Notes: generated by a model not told the origin, from the letters alone. A stretch of 64,000 nt of DNA from Metasolibacillus sp. (GCF_025291715.1 NZ_JAMBIZ010000014.1:21633-85632); one strand, 5' to 3'. Counted from the stretch's first letter, positions 45,390-54,677 are shown. Made by a program: numbers and translations.

Positions 45390-45452
45390 TTCATTGAGCG
45401 ATTTCCCATGCTCGATGGGCGAATCCGCTTATCTTATGTGCGAATCGTTACT
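45390..45452. repeat. Degenerate three-unit 21-bp repeat
   Basis: The trinucleotide core GCG with A/T flanks recurs at 45398, 45419 and 45440 (21-bp period) in sequences ATTGAGCGATTT, GATGGGCGAATC and TATGTGCGAATC. It lies between serC and yhaM and resembles a worn version of the 20-bp array near 4.2 kb. Confidence 0.5.
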
Positions 45453-45463
45453 TTTAAAATCCA

Positions 45464-45495
45464 AAATGGCTGTTGGAAATTTCCAACAGCCATTT
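45464..45495 (-). terminator. Terminator of yhaM (32-bp perfect palindrome)
   Basis: AAATGGCTGTTGGAAA is followed directly by its complement, ending one base before the yhaM stop codon. Minus-strand TTTTGGATTTT follows. Confidence 0.8.
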
Positions 45496-45496
45496 C

Positions 45497-46432
45497 TTAA
45501 ATTGTCGGCTTATAAAATGAGCGATTGTCTAATGGGAATAGACGCTCTGTAAATTCACCTGGCTTCGTTTTATCTAATGCACGTTTTAACATATTCATTT
45601 TCGCATCGATATTATCAATATAATGTAAAATTTCCGCTTCTTGAATCATCGGCTTTTTCGGGCTGCCCCACTCCTCTTTACCATGGTGCGATAACACAAG
45701 ATGTTGCAGCAGCATAACCTCTTCGCCCTCAATTCCTAGCTCCGTGGCTGCCTGCCCAATTTCATTGACCATAATCGTAATATGACCAAGCAAATTGCCC
45801 TCAATCGTATAGGCTGTAGCAATAGGTCCTGTTAATTCCACTACTTTTCCGATATCGTGCAAAATGATCCCTGCATACAATAAATCTGTATTTAAAGATG
45901 GATATAATTCAGCGATTGCCTTGCCTAAGCGTAGCATTGATACGACATGGTCAAGTAAGCCTGATACATAATCATGGTGATTTTTCGTCGCCGCTGGTTG
46001 CACAAGGATGCTAGGCTGATGCTTTTTAATTAAGAAGCGTGTAATACGCGAAATATTAGGATTTTTAATTTCAAAGAAAAACTGCGTCATTTCCTCCATT
46101 AGCTTCTCTTTTGGAATAGCTGACGATGGCACTAAATCGCTCACTTGGATGCCTTCCTCTGGTCGTGCTACGCGAATTTGCTTTATGCGCAGCTGATTTT
46201 TCCCACGATAATCATGGATTTCTCCCCCAACGCGCACAATCGTTTCCGCTTTATACATATTTTCATGCTCTTCATTTGTATCCCATAGCTTTGCCTCAAT
46301 ATCACCGCTTTTATCTTGTAAAATAAGCGACATAAAAGGTTTCCCTACTGTTGTCACACCTTTTGTAGCTTGTTTAATTAATAAAAATTGGTCTACTGGC
46401 TCCCCAACTTGAAGCTTCGTAATTCCTTCCAC
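45497..46432 (-). CDS. yhaM: 3'-5' exoribonuclease YhaM
   Basis: YhaM is a Mn-dependent 3'-5' exonuclease in RNA turnover. The 311-residue protein has an N-terminal OB fold (about 10-95; [16 protein letters not shown]) and a C-terminal HD domain with His162 (LLDHVVSM) and His192-Asp193 (LHDIGK). It starts at GTG ten bases after AGGAG. Placement among yha genes agrees with B. subtilis. Confidence 0.95.
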   Translation of the reverse strand: MEGITKLQVGEPVDQFLLIKQATKGVTTVGKPFMSLILQDKSGDIEAKLWDTNEEHENMYKAETIVRVGGEIHDYRGKNQLRIKQIRVARPEEGIQVSDLVPSSAIPKEKLMEEMTQFFFEIKNPNISRITRFLIKKHQPSILVQPAATKNHHDYVSGLLDHVVSMLRLGKAIAELYPSLNTDLLYAGIILHDIGKVVELTGPIATAYTIEGNLLGHITIMVNEIGQAATELGIEGEEVMLLQHLVLSHHGKEEWGSPKKPMIQEAEILHYIDNIDAKMNMLKRALDKTKPGEFTERLFPLDNRSFYKPTI

Positions 46433-46612
46433 TACGAAATCACTCCTTTACATTCATCGTCTACAGCACGATTTCTTTACTATTATTGTACCATGATTTA
46501 CTATAATCATCTCACAAATTGTCAATAATATGGCGAATTCAAAGAAAATAATAGACATAAAATGAATGTTCATTCATAATATAGTTAGATTTACATAAAA
46601 GGTGGGGAATCT

Positions 46613-46798
46613 ATGGAAAACTATCGCTTCACAGCATTTGAAAAAACAGGGGAAACATTGTTTGATGAAGTATGGACATTTGCCAATGATGAGGCAGCAA
46701 AAACTGAGGGCCAAAAACAAATTGAAGAAAAAGGTGTAGCAGAAAAAACGCATCGCCTTGTAAATAGTGCAGGAAAGCTTATTTTATTTCACGTATAA
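46613..46798 (+). CDS. yhzD: YhzD-family small protein
   Basis: A 61-residue soluble protein matching the YhzD family in length (MENYRFTAFEKTGETLFDE at the start, AGKLILFHV at the end). AAGGTGGGG precedes the ATG by five bases. Function unknown. Neighbour of yhaM, as in B. subtilis. Confidence 0.85.
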   Translation: MENYRFTAFEKTGETLFDEVWTFANDEAAKTEGQKQIEEKGVAEKTHRLVNSAGKLILFHV

Positions 46799-46835
46799 AA
46801 ACAACAGCCGTTTACTTTTAGACGGCTGTTGTTTT
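46797..46835. terminator. Bidirectional terminator between yhzD and the glycine-zipper gene
   Basis: AAAACAACAGCCGT pairs with ACGGCTGTTGTTTT (46822-46835), a 14-bp perfect stem flanked by A/T runs. Confidence 0.92.
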
Positions 46836-46845
46836 TTAGCAGGCT

Positions 46846-48024
46846 TTACATCGCCATTGGCTGAAGCACCTCATATATTTCTTCATTTGTTGGTACATGC
46901 AAATACATGCGCAATTTAACAATACGCATTAACTCACCTTGAATTAATTGGTCTGCAAATTGTTCTCGGTCTTCAGCTGCATACATTTCTTTTAGCATTT
47001 TTGGCATATTGTGCAATGCTTCGAAATCATGTAATGCTTGCTCTAGCTCCTTCTCATTCAATAAATACTCCCCAGCTAAAACAGTTAAGCGCTCATTAAA
47101 AATATCGAGCATTTGTAGCGCATCATCGCGTATAAACATATCAAGAGCTCGCTTTGTAATTTTGCTAGCTAAGCCGCTTCCGATAAGCAATCCAACAATT
47201 GCGCCAATCATGCTGACAATCGCTGTACTAACATTTGGAATTGTCAGGCCAATACCGCTTCCAACAAGCATTCCTATCATACCACCGGTTACACTAGCAG
47301 CCGTTTTTGCGATATTTTTAAACAATTGCTGTGAGGACATTTTCCCTCTCACCGTATGCGCAATATCCACTGTCGACATCATCCCTGTAACAAGCGCACC
47401 TGTCACTACATTCGTATTCAATAGCATAATGCCTTTTTTTAGTGCGGCAGAGCTAATCATCGCCTTTTTCGTTATCGCTGTAGCCATTTTTTTAGAGGCC
47501 ATTTTCGCACCACCTGTTTTAAAGGCACCTCGTATATCAGGGTTTAAATCAAAGTCCGCTATAACCTCTTCATGATTATATATTTGTAATGAGATGACTT
47601 CCTCAGCAAATGTTTCTCCTAAAACAGCTAGCCCTGTATGGATGCCATTTTCAATCGCCACTTTACGTGGTGCACCGTTCCACTTACTTTGCGCAAAGGC
47701 AGTTACTGCACTGATGCTAATTGCATCATTAACAAAATGGATACGTCCTTGCTCATCCATCGTTAAACCATGAATATTTCTTGCAAGTGTTATATGTTCA
47801 ATTTGGGCATAAGTAAAAGCGCCTTTTTTAATGATTTGCCTGTAATCAATTGTATCACTTACTTGCTGCTTCATAACGTTAATAATTTCCTCATATTGCT
47901 CAAATGGCACTTCAAGCAATAATCGCTCATTATTCGTTATATAGTGTGAACAAATATCCACTGCCTTTTCTACTGTAGGACAATAAACATTGACACTTTG
48001 ATTTGTATAATATTTGCCTTCCAT
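46846..48024 (-). CDS. Unknown protein with a central glycine-zipper membrane region
   Basis: I do not recognise this 392-residue protein. The N-terminal half is soluble; residues about 190-300 contain hydrophobic, small-residue segments (AASVTGGMIGMLVGSGIGL, VSMIGAIVGLLIGSGLAS) of glycine-zipper type, probably two or three membrane helices, preceded by Lys-rich helices (MASKKMATAITKKA). The C-terminal about 90 residues are helical and acidic. GAGGGG lies eight bases before the ATG. Neighbours give no functional clue. Confidence 0.8.
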   Translation of the reverse strand: MEGKYYTNQSVNVYCPTVEKAVDICSHYITNNERLLLEVPFEQYEEIINVMKQQVSDTIDYRQIIKKGAFTYAQIEHITLARNIHGLTMDEQGRIHFVNDAISISAVTAFAQSKWNGAPRKVAIENGIHTGLAVLGETFAEEVISLQIYNHEEVIADFDLNPDIRGAFKTGGAKMASKKMATAITKKAMISSAALKKGIMLLNTNVVTGALVTGMMSTVDIAHTVRGKMSSQQLFKNIAKTAASVTGGMIGMLVGSGIGLTIPNVSTAIVSMIGAIVGLLIGSGLASKITKRALDMFIRDDALQMLDIFNERLTVLAGEYLLNEKELEQALHDFEALHNMPKMLKEMYAAEDREQFADQLIQGELMRIVKLRMYLHVPTNEEIYEVLQPMAM

Positions 48025-48300
48025 ATGTGCTTCCCCTCAATTTTATCTTTTATATAATAATCATCTTTCGCATAGATGTACAGTGAATTTTCTTTGGCTA
48101 ACGAATTTCTATACTCATATCAAAGTGAGATAAATCTAATAAAAATGCACTAAAAGAGTACTATCAATAAAAATTGGTGGGATATGTCGGTACAAAATTC
48201 TACTTATTTTGATACAATTAAAAAAATCTAGTTGTTATTTTTTTAAAAAAGGATTATTAAGTTATAATTATATAAAATATGTAAAAAGGAGAATTAAAAT

Positions 48301-49110
48301 ATGAAAAACAATAAATTTTTATATCTTGTAATTATTTTAACTGTGCTGTTTCTATGTTTTCCAAATAATATGCAAATGACATCAGCAACTTTTTCTAATA
48401 ATATCAATCATGAATTAAATGGAGAAATAATAATTAAATATTCGGCACCTGATATGGATTGGAAAAATGCTACTGAACATCAAAAACAAATTCTTACGAA
48501 AATTGGTTGGGAGATTGAAAATGATATTCCTGTCTTATACAGAAAGACTTCAGATATTTTAAGAAATAATAACCATAATCACAATTCGCTGAATACTCCA
48601 ACTATACACCACGAAAAACATGGTATGAAAATAAGTGTTAATAATAAGATACAACAATCATTTGATGGAAAATTTCATGTAGATGAAAAGCATAGTCAAG
48701 TTTTTATAGAAATTGATGGCTTTAATAATAAAGTTCAAGTTCAGAAAAATTCAGAAGGGATATTTCAAGCAATAATTGAACTAAACCTTAGTGAAATAAT
48801 TGATTCTATGAGCTATGCTTCATACAATGTAGGGGCAGTTCCTCTATTTTCTCCTCCACCTCATGGAACTTATAAGTATCAGGTAGGAGACCAAGTTCAT
48901 TGTAATCGTTTTAATGGACCTTATACAGATCACTATCACTACGCTAAAACTCATCCACAAGCTTATATTAACTTTTATATGAGCGATTGTGAACACGGTG
49001 TTGCTGCGTTTATATGTAACTCATATGGAAATGACCCATGTAATAGGGATAAACAATTAGCATATTGTTCATTGATGATTTACCATATTACAAGATATCA
49101 TTTACACTAA
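48301..49110 (+). CDS. Secreted Cys/His-rich protein of unknown function
   Basis: A 269-residue protein with an N-terminal signal or anchor (about 6-24). No family is recognised. The middle is rich in Asn, Lys and His (NNNHNHNSLN). The C-terminal about 80 residues, after a PPPHGTYKY linker, hold five cysteines (VHCNR, SDCEHG, FICNS, DPCNR, AYCSL) and many histidines and tyrosines, suggesting a disulfide-bonded or metal-binding domain. AAGGAG lies nine bases before the ATG. Codon use is visibly more AT-rich than in flanking genes, hinting at horizontal acquisition. A small membrane protein gene follows. Confidence 0.8.
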   Translation: MKNNKFLYLVIILTVLFLCFPNNMQMTSATFSNNINHELNGEIIIKYSAPDMDWKNATEHQKQILTKIGWEIENDIPVLYRKTSDILRNNNHNHNSLNTPTIHHEKHGMKISVNNKIQQSFDGKFHVDEKHSQVFIEIDGFNNKVQVQKNSEGIFQAIIELNLSEIIDSMSYASYNVGAVPLFSPPPHGTYKYQVGDQVHCNRFNGPYTDHYHYAKTHPQAYINFYMSDCEHGVAAFICNSYGNDPCNRDKQLAYCSLMIYHITRYHLH

Positions 49111-49142
49111 TTAAATATCTTTTTGCAAGGAGGAAATAAATT

Positions 49143-49481
49143 TTGTCACTATTACTTATAGCCATCATTTTTATCACAATATTCCTAATTGCTACTGGAT
49201 CTTTAAGAAATGATAATCTAAAACCAACTTTATTAACATATATTTTTTTCAGTAGTGTAATAATTATTTGGGGATTATTTATTACTGGCTTTTTTACCCT
49301 CTTTTCAAATGAAATAGGGAATATATTATGGACATGTAGTTGGATATATTTATTACTATTAGGTGGCATCTGTTTCATATATGAAATAAAGAATAGTAAG
49401 TTATACACTATATCCATCTTATGTGTCTGTATCATTAATCTAAGTTTTTATATCTTCTCTACTTTTCTTGGTAGCATGTGA
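49143..49481 (+). CDS. Small membrane protein of unknown function
   Basis: A 112-residue, strongly hydrophobic protein with four predicted helices (about 2-18, 30-52, 60-80, 88-108). It starts at TTG nine bases after AAGGAGG, 32 bases after the secreted-protein stop, so the two genes are very likely cotranscribed. It shares the AT-rich composition of its partner. A protective (immunity-like) or export-assisting role for the secreted partner is possible but unproven. Confidence 0.75.
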   Translation: MSLLLIAIIFITIFLIATGSLRNDNLKPTLLTYIFFSSVIIIWGLFITGFFTLFSNEIGNILWTCSWIYLLLLGGICFIYEIKNSKLYTISILCVCIINLSFYIFSTFLGSM

Positions 49482-49514
49482 ATTTTAGTAATTTAAGGGA
49501 GGTTGGATAAAAGA

Positions 49515-49605
49515 AAAATGTTAGACCATATAGATAGTGTCCCTTTAAAGTTAGATTTTCACTCTAATTTTTGGGTGTAACACTATACAATTGGTCTAAC
49601 ATTTT
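49515..49605. repeat. 91-bp imperfect palindrome (MITE-like or large hairpin)
   Basis: AAAATGTTAGACCA (49515-49528) pairs exactly with 49592-49605. After a symmetric 5+5 base internal loop, ATAGTGT (49534-49540) pairs with ACACTAT (49580-49586), then CCC with GGG and AAAGTTAGA with TCTAATTTT (one G-T). It lies just downstream of the AT-rich gene pair. It could be a strong terminator, a MITE, or a remnant of an insertion sequence. Confidence 0.75.
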
Positions 49606-49726
49606 GTTGATTTCAAAAAGGATATTTAACTCTGTAAAATAGAAAAATTAGTATCTATTCTCGTGTTTTTTATAAGCTCCTAGGGTTCTGCTCCCCGTTC
49701 GCTTCTTATATTTTTATCTAATTTGT

Positions 49727-50509
49727 TTACTGCCCTATAAAATTAGGTGGGCGCTTTTCAACAAATGCCGTAATGCCCTCTTGATGATCCTTTGTTGCAT
49801 GCATTTTTGCTTGAGCTTTTGCCTCTGCCTGCAAAATACGCTCTAGCTCTAGTAATTTTTCTGTATGCAAAATTTGCTTTGTTTCAAGCATTGCAGCAAT
49901 TGGTGATGCTAGCATTTTACCTACAATTTGGTCTACGGTTGCAGTTGCCGCACTATCTGGCACAACGTAATCTACTAATCCTTGTGCTAATGCCTCCTGT
50001 GCCTCCATCACTTTGCCTTCCCAAATGAGCTGCTTCGCTTTTGCTACACCTAAGCGCTCCTTCATAAAGAAATGACCGCCACCATCTGGAACAAGTCCAA
50101 TGCCAATAAAGTTCATCGCAAGCTTTGCGGATTCTTCTGCAACAACTACATCACTTGCTAACGCTAGGCTAAAGGCTAACCCAGCTGCTGCACCATGGAT
50201 TTGTGCAATCGTTAGCATCGGCAATGTGTAGTAGGCTTTTGTAAAGCGGGTAATTGAGGACATCAGCGCTTCAAAATCAACCGCTCCATCTGCACCAAGC
50301 ATCATTTTAATATCGCCACCAGCTGAAAAGGCACGGCCTTCACCTTTGACAATTAACACTTGCACATCCGGTTGTTCGTGTAACTGCTCTAAGCAGTTAG
50401 CTAATTCCTGCATCATTGTCGCATCCATTGCATTCATTGCTTGTGGACGATTTAATGTTAAAATCGCTTTTCGCTCTAATATTTCTAAATTAATTGTTGT
50501 GTAATTCAC
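49727..50509 (-). CDS. Enoyl-CoA hydratase/isomerase family protein
   Basis: A 260-residue crotonase-fold protein starting at GTG (50507-50509, MNYTTINLEIL) seven bases after GGAGGAG-type SD. Oxyanion-hole segments FSAGGDIKMML and QIHGAAAGLAFSLALASD are present. At the positions of the two hydratase glutamates it reads AAAGLAFSLAL and NFIGIGLVPDGGGHFF, so at least one acid is replaced; isomerase or another crotonase activity is more likely than classical hydration. It is unrelated in position to the enoyl-CoA hydratase at 10.4 kb. Confidence 0.85.
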   Translation of the reverse strand: MNYTTINLEILERKAILTLNRPQAMNAMDATMMQELANCLEQLHEQPDVQVLIVKGEGRAFSAGGDIKMMLGADGAVDFEALMSSITRFTKAYYTLPMLTIAQIHGAAAGLAFSLALASDVVVAEESAKLAMNFIGIGLVPDGGGHFFMKERLGVAKAKQLIWEGKVMEAQEALAQGLVDYVVPDSAATATVDQIVGKMLASPIAAMLETKQILHTEKLLELERILQAEAKAQAKMHATKDHQEGITAFVEKRPPNFIGQ

Positions 50510-50788
50510 AGCTATCTCCTCCAATAATGAATATCCATTCACTTTTAATATTCTACTTTTATTGTCGAATTCCTTTTTCTAAAAAAAATTTAGTAAATAT
50601 CGAACATTTTCCATTTCAAATCATAATTAACTTAATATTCTGCAATCTCCGCTATAATAAGCTTTTCTTAAAATGATAACGGTTACAAAATACGAACATT
50701 AATAAAATATTTTAATAAATTAGTTCGCTTTTCAGTGCATACAAACAAATTTTTCAGATTATTTTTTCGTTTTTTTCGGAAAAAGTCG
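50510..50788. other. Noncoding region upstream of the serA leader
   Basis: Very AT-rich DNA between the crotonase gene and the serA promoter. I see no gene, hairpin or repeat in it. Confidence 0.5.
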
Positions 50789-50817
50789 TTGACAAACATT
50801 TATTTCCGGCTTATGAT
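50789..50817 (+). promoter_or_regulatory. Promoter of the serA T-box transcript
   Basis: TTGACA (50789-50794), 17 bases, TATGAT (50812-50817): a near-consensus SigA promoter placing the transcript start near 50824. Confidence 0.85.
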
Positions 50818-50823
50818 GTTATC

Positions 50824-51110
50824 AAATTTAAATATGCAAAATATTGTGACGGAGACATGCTCATCGTACTTGTTCTAAAGAGAGCTGATGGTTGGTGCGA
50901 ATCAGTGAAGAAGACGAATGTAGTTCCACTCCTGAATAGATAAGTGGAAAATTACAGTATACTTATCCGCGTCATGCTCGTTACGCATTGGAAAGATTGC
51001 AATTATATTTTTCTGAATATTTTTGCAATGAATAAGGGTGGTACCGCGTAAGTATGTTCTTTATAGCCTTTCGCCCCTTACATGTTGATGTAGGGAGCGA
51101 AGGGCTTTTT
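50824..51110 (+). promoter_or_regulatory. T-box riboswitch leader of serA, serine type
   Basis: The T-box sequence AATAAGGGTGGTACCGCG (51031-51048) is a full match to the family core. Upstream, stem I elements are visible: AGAGAGCTGATGGTTGGTG (from about 50879) is the distal arm. The region TAGTTCCACTCCTGAA (from 50921) fits the specifier loop with TCC (50925-50927) as a serine codon. A 19-bp terminator stem (51065-51083 with 51088-51106, loop GTTG) with TTTTT follows. Uncharged tRNA-Ser should pair with the specifier and T-box and favour antitermination, turning on serA during serine starvation. Confidence 0.93.
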
Positions 51111-51141
51111 ATTTTATTTAAAAATTAAAGGAGAGAATGAA

Positions 51142-52767
51142 ATGATGACAACGCAAGCAGTAGAAAGAGCAACAAAAGCAATTACGGTTTTTATCGCTGA
51201 TCCATTAAGTGAGGATGGCATTTATCCATTAATCCAAGAATCTGAATTGAATTTAAATATCATAACAGATACAGGCTTAACACAGTCGCAATTAATCGAA
51301 AAAATTGCCAATGTTGATGTGCTGTTAGTGCGTTCACAAACAACTGTAACACGCGAAGTAATTGAAGCAGCCAAAAATTTAAAATTGATTGGGCGTGCAG
51401 GTGTTGGTGTTGATAATATCGACTTAGCCGCTGCAACAGAGCATGGAATTATCGTTGTCAATGCGCCAGATGGCAATACAAACTCTGCAGCTGAGCATAC
51501 GATTGCGATGATGACTGCGCTTGCCCGCTACATCCCACAAGCATTTAATACGTTAAAAAATGGTATTTGGGATCGCAAATCTTATGTTGGTGTTGAATTA
51601 AAACATAAAGTTTTAGGTATTATTGGCATGGGACGTATCGGTGTGGAAGTCGCATATCGAGCAAAAGGTCAGCGCATGAAAGTGATTGCCTACGATCCAT
51701 TTTTATCTGAGGAGCGTGCACAAGAGCTTGGTGTCACAAAGGGAACAGTTGATGAAGTATGTGCTGCGGCTGACTTTATTACAGTGCACACACCGTTATT
51801 ACCAGAAACGCGCAATCTGATTAATAAAGAGCGCTTTGCTATTATGAAAGACGGTGTTCGCATTATTAACTGTGCACGCGGCGGTATTATTAATGAAGAT
51901 GATTTATACGATGCAATTGTAGCGAAAAAAGTAGCAGGTGCAGCATTAGATGTTTTCATTACAGAGCCTGCAACAGACCATCCATTATTAACATTGCCTG
52001 AAGTCATTGCAACACCACATTTAGGCGCATCTACTATCGAGGCACAGGAATCTGTTGCTGTTGATGTATCAAATGATATTATTAAATTTTTCAAAACAGG
52101 CACTGTTACAAACCCTGTCAATATGCCGTCCATTTCAAAAGAAAAGCTAGCACAAATCGAGCCGTTTTTCGGGCTTGCTGAAAAGCTTGGACAATTTCTA
52201 ATTCAAGTAACAACTGAAGCAGTAAAGGAATTAAATATTTCCTATGCTGGGGATGTTGCAAACTTTGATGTACGCCCGTTAACAGCAAATGCAATTAAAG
52301 GCTTGCTATCAACAAACCACGGCACACATGTCAACAATGTCAACGCTCGTTACCTTGCTGAGCGTATCGGCATGAACATTAATGAGCATAAAACAACGAC
52401 AGCAAAAGGCTTTACAAATTTAATTACGGTTGAAATTAAAACAGCTAATGAAACGCATACAGTTGCAGGTACTTTATTAAATGGTTTAGGTGCACGCATC
52501 GTCAAAGTAGAAGGCTTTGTAGTCGATGTTATTCCAGCAGGTAACCTTTTATATATTAAAAATACGGATAAGCCTGGCGCAATCGGTCGCGTCGCAACAA
52601 AATTAGCTGAAAAGGATATTAATATCGCCACAATGCAAGTAGGTCGCGATATGGTCGGTGGTTCGGCAGTAATGATGCTGGCAATCGACAATATTGTCAC
52701 AGCTGAAGATTTACAATATGTCGCACAGCTCGAAAACATTGACGAAGTGAAAGCAATTACACTGTAG
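51142..52767 (+). CDS. serA: D-3-phosphoglycerate dehydrogenase SerA
   Basis: SerA oxidises 3-phosphoglycerate to 3-phosphohydroxypyruvate, the first step of serine synthesis. The 541-residue form has the catalytic D-2-hydroxyacid dehydrogenase core (NAD motif GMGRIG at 162-167; Arg246, Glu275, His293), then the intervening ASB domain (about 335-460) and a C-terminal ACT domain (about 466-541, [20 protein letters not shown]) for allosteric control. ATG at 51142 is eight bases after AAGGAG. It is preceded by a serine-type T-box, giving transcriptional control by tRNA-Ser charging. Confidence 0.97.
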   Translation: MMTTQAVERATKAITVFIADPLSEDGIYPLIQESELNLNIITDTGLTQSQLIEKIANVDVLLVRSQTTVTREVIEAAKNLKLIGRAGVGVDNIDLAAATEHGIIVVNAPDGNTNSAAEHTIAMMTALARYIPQAFNTLKNGIWDRKSYVGVELKHKVLGIIGMGRIGVEVAYRAKGQRMKVIAYDPFLSEERAQELGVTKGTVDEVCAAADFITVHTPLLPETRNLINKERFAIMKDGVRIINCARGGIINEDDLYDAIVAKKVAGAALDVFITEPATDHPLLTLPEVIATPHLGASTIEAQESVAVDVSNDIIKFFKTGTVTNPVNMPSISKEKLAQIEPFFGLAEKLGQFLIQVTTEAVKELNISYAGDVANFDVRPLTANAIKGLLSTNHGTHVNNVNARYLAERIGMNINEHKTTTAKGFTNLITVEIKTANETHTVAGTLLNGLGARIVKVEGFVVDVIPAGNLLYIKNTDKPGAIGRVATKLAEKDINIATMQVGRDMVGGSAVMMLAIDNIVTAEDLQYVAQLENIDEVKAITL

Positions 52768-52775
52768 CAATAATA

Positions 52776-52817
52776 ATTGTCTGAAAAGAAGCCTGAATGC
52801 GCTACTTTTCAGACAAT
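52776..52817 (+). terminator. Terminator of serA
   Basis: ATTGTCTGAAAAG pairs with CTTTTCAGACAAT (52805-52817), a 13-bp perfect stem nine bases after the stop; the following T-run is weak (GTATTATTT). Confidence 0.75.
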
Positions 52818-52930
52818 GTATTATTTGCTATAAACGCTTTATTATAAAAAATTCCTTCCTTTTTTCAGACTTCTCTTTTTACTTATTTATTCGCTGTCGC
52901 ATATAATGGTAAGCAAAGGAGAGATCGTAT

Positions 52931-54184
52931 ATGAAAAAATGGCTCTTTAGTTTACTTGCTGTATTATTGCTAAGCATTGCCTTTCTGAACATGGAAACCA
53001 AAGCAGCGCAAAATAAAACAGCGGTAAGAACTGTTGTAGAGGAAACATACTTACTATCAGAGGACTATGTTACACCGATTACAGCATTACCACCGAAAGC
53101 AATTGTCCTTTTACATAATGTCAAAGCTGGGTGGGCACATATTGAATATAAAGGTCAGCAAGGCTACGTACCTTCTACTACGCTGAAATCTGCTCAAGCA
53201 AAATTAATGCTTGTATCTTCAAAAAACCCACCGATTGTACGCGAGTCAACAGTTGCTCAAGCAAAGCATTTAGGCAATCTTTATGTAAATAGCATCGTAC
53301 ATGTATACGCAACGAATGAGGAAAACTGGTATTTTGTTCAGTATGGAAATTTAACAGGATATGTCATCGCAACAGCATTAAAAACACCGACTACTAAAAA
53401 AATGCTTGTCCAACGACCAGATGGGCTCGTAGTGCGTGATGTTGCAAGTAAATCAGGGGAAAATCTATCTGTCATTCCTGCAAACACGAAGGTGGATGTA
53501 TATACAGATTTTCAAGGCTGGGCGTATGTTGTGTCAGCTCAACAGGTTGAAGGCTATGTATTAGCACATGGCTTAAAGGAAATTCCGATGCCGAAGCTTG
53601 GCAAATACAGTCAAGGTGTTGCAACAAAAACGAAGCGCATTGCTTTAACCTTTGATGATGGCCCACATCCTACTGTGACAAAGCAAATATTAGCAACATT
53701 AGAAAAGTACGATGCAAAAGCAACATTTTTCGTGACTGGACATCGCGTTAATAAGAGTCCTAAAGTGTTAAAGGAAATTTATGATGCAGGGCATGAAATA
53801 GGCAACCATACATGGAATCATCCTAAGCTCACACAAATATCACTAAATCAAGTTAATGCACAAATTAATGAAACAAATACTATTGTTAAATCAATTATTG
53901 GTGAGGAGCCAACATTATTTAGACCTCCGTATGGCGCATACAATAAAGAAATTTTAAGCTCCTTATCTGTTCCGCTTGTTACATGGTCTGTTGATACGCT
54001 CGATTGGCAACATCATATGCCTGCTAAAACGTTAAAGGCCATACAAAATGGCTCATACAATGGCAGCATTATATTAATGCATGATATTCACCAAACAACA
54101 GCAGATGCTTTAGATAGTGTTTTAAGCTATTTATCAAAGCAAGGCTATGAATTTGTGACAGTGTCAGAAATCATTACACAGTAA
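52931..54184 (+). CDS. Secreted polysaccharide deacetylase with SH3-like repeats
   Basis: A 417-residue exported protein: signal peptide (about 1-26), three SH3b-like modules (about 35-90, 95-150, 160-215; VRTVVEETYLLSED, VRESTVAQAKHLGNLY, VRDVASKSGENLS) and a NodB deacetylase domain (about 232-417). The catalytic site is complete: FDDGPH (Asp242, Asp243), His293 and His297 in GNHTWNHP, RPPYG (331-335) and a C-terminal LMHD. It probably deacetylates peptidoglycan GlcNAc or MurNAc, with the SH3b part holding the wall. SD AAAGGAG supports the start. Confidence 0.92.
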   Translation: MKKWLFSLLAVLLLSIAFLNMETKAAQNKTAVRTVVEETYLLSEDYVTPITALPPKAIVLLHNVKAGWAHIEYKGQQGYVPSTTLKSAQAKLMLVSSKNPPIVRESTVAQAKHLGNLYVNSIVHVYATNEENWYFVQYGNLTGYVIATALKTPTTKKMLVQRPDGLVVRDVASKSGENLSVIPANTKVDVYTDFQGWAYVVSAQQVEGYVLAHGLKEIPMPKLGKYSQGVATKTKRIALTFDDGPHPTVTKQILATLEKYDAKATFFVTGHRVNKSPKVLKEIYDAGHEIGNHTWNHPKLTQISLNQVNAQINETNTIVKSIIGEEPTLFRPPYGAYNKEILSSLSVPLVTWSVDTLDWQHHMPAKTLKAIQNGSYNGSIILMHDIHQTTADALDSVLSYLSKQGYEFVTVSEIITQ

Positions 54185-54200
54185 CCATTTTACGTATAAA

Positions 54201-54232
54201 AAGAAGGCTAGATGAAAATCATCAGCCTTCTT
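54201..54232. terminator. Bidirectional terminator after the deacetylase gene
   Basis: AAGAAGGCT-GATGA pairs with TCATC-AGCCTTCTT (ending 54232); TTTATC follows on the plus strand and TTTTATAC on the minus strand. Confidence 0.85.
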
Positions 54233-54568
54233 TTATCTATATTGATTCAGCTCCGCAAACGTCAAATATGGCGTCGATGCTGTTTGTAATATGTCCATAT
54301 GATCTACAACCATTATTCCTGATACACAGGCAATTGCAATGATGCCTGCTGTCATCAAAAGCGATAGCTTGCGATGAATTTTTTGCATTTCTGTATTAGA
54401 GGATTTATGATCTTTGCTACGTACTAGGGTGAAAAAGCGTGCTCGCTGACTTTCCTGCGCTAATACAGCATGACATGCGAGACAAAGCTCTGCAACATGT
54501 CCTTCTACATGTAATTGATGAATTTCCACAATATCTGCTGTACGTCGGCAGTTTTCACAACAGTTCAT
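54233..54568 (-). CDS. Zinc-ribbon, single-helix membrane protein
   Basis: A 111-residue protein with two CxxC pairs (CCENC near the N-terminus and CLACH near residue 30), then a basic segment and one membrane helix (about 66-88). The ATG at 54566-54568 follows GGAGGGG at eight bases; an upstream ATG would bury the SD. I do not recognise the family. Confidence 0.7.
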   Translation of the reverse strand: MNCCENCRRTADIVEIHQLHVEGHVAELCLACHAVLAQESQRARFFTLVRSKDHKSSNTEMQKIHRKLSLLMTAGIIAIACVSGIMVVDHMDILQTASTPYLTFAELNQYR

Positions 54569-54644
54569 AAACATTTCCCCTCCATTCACTATACTCTATT
54601 ATATCTAAAAAATCAGAAAATTCAATATGTTGAATAAAAAAAGC

Positions 54645-54668
54645 GTGAAAGTAATTAGCTACTTTCAC
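54645..54668 (-). terminator. Terminator of the HAD hydrolase gene
   Basis: GTGAAAGTA pairs with TACTTTCAC (54660-54668); CGCTTTTTTTATTC follows on the minus strand. Confidence 0.85.
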
Positions 54669-54677
54669 ACTCCATTT

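Noticed and set aside
51222..52739. Minus-strand open frames opposite serA
   Set aside because: Shadow frames; the plus-strand protein is unambiguous.
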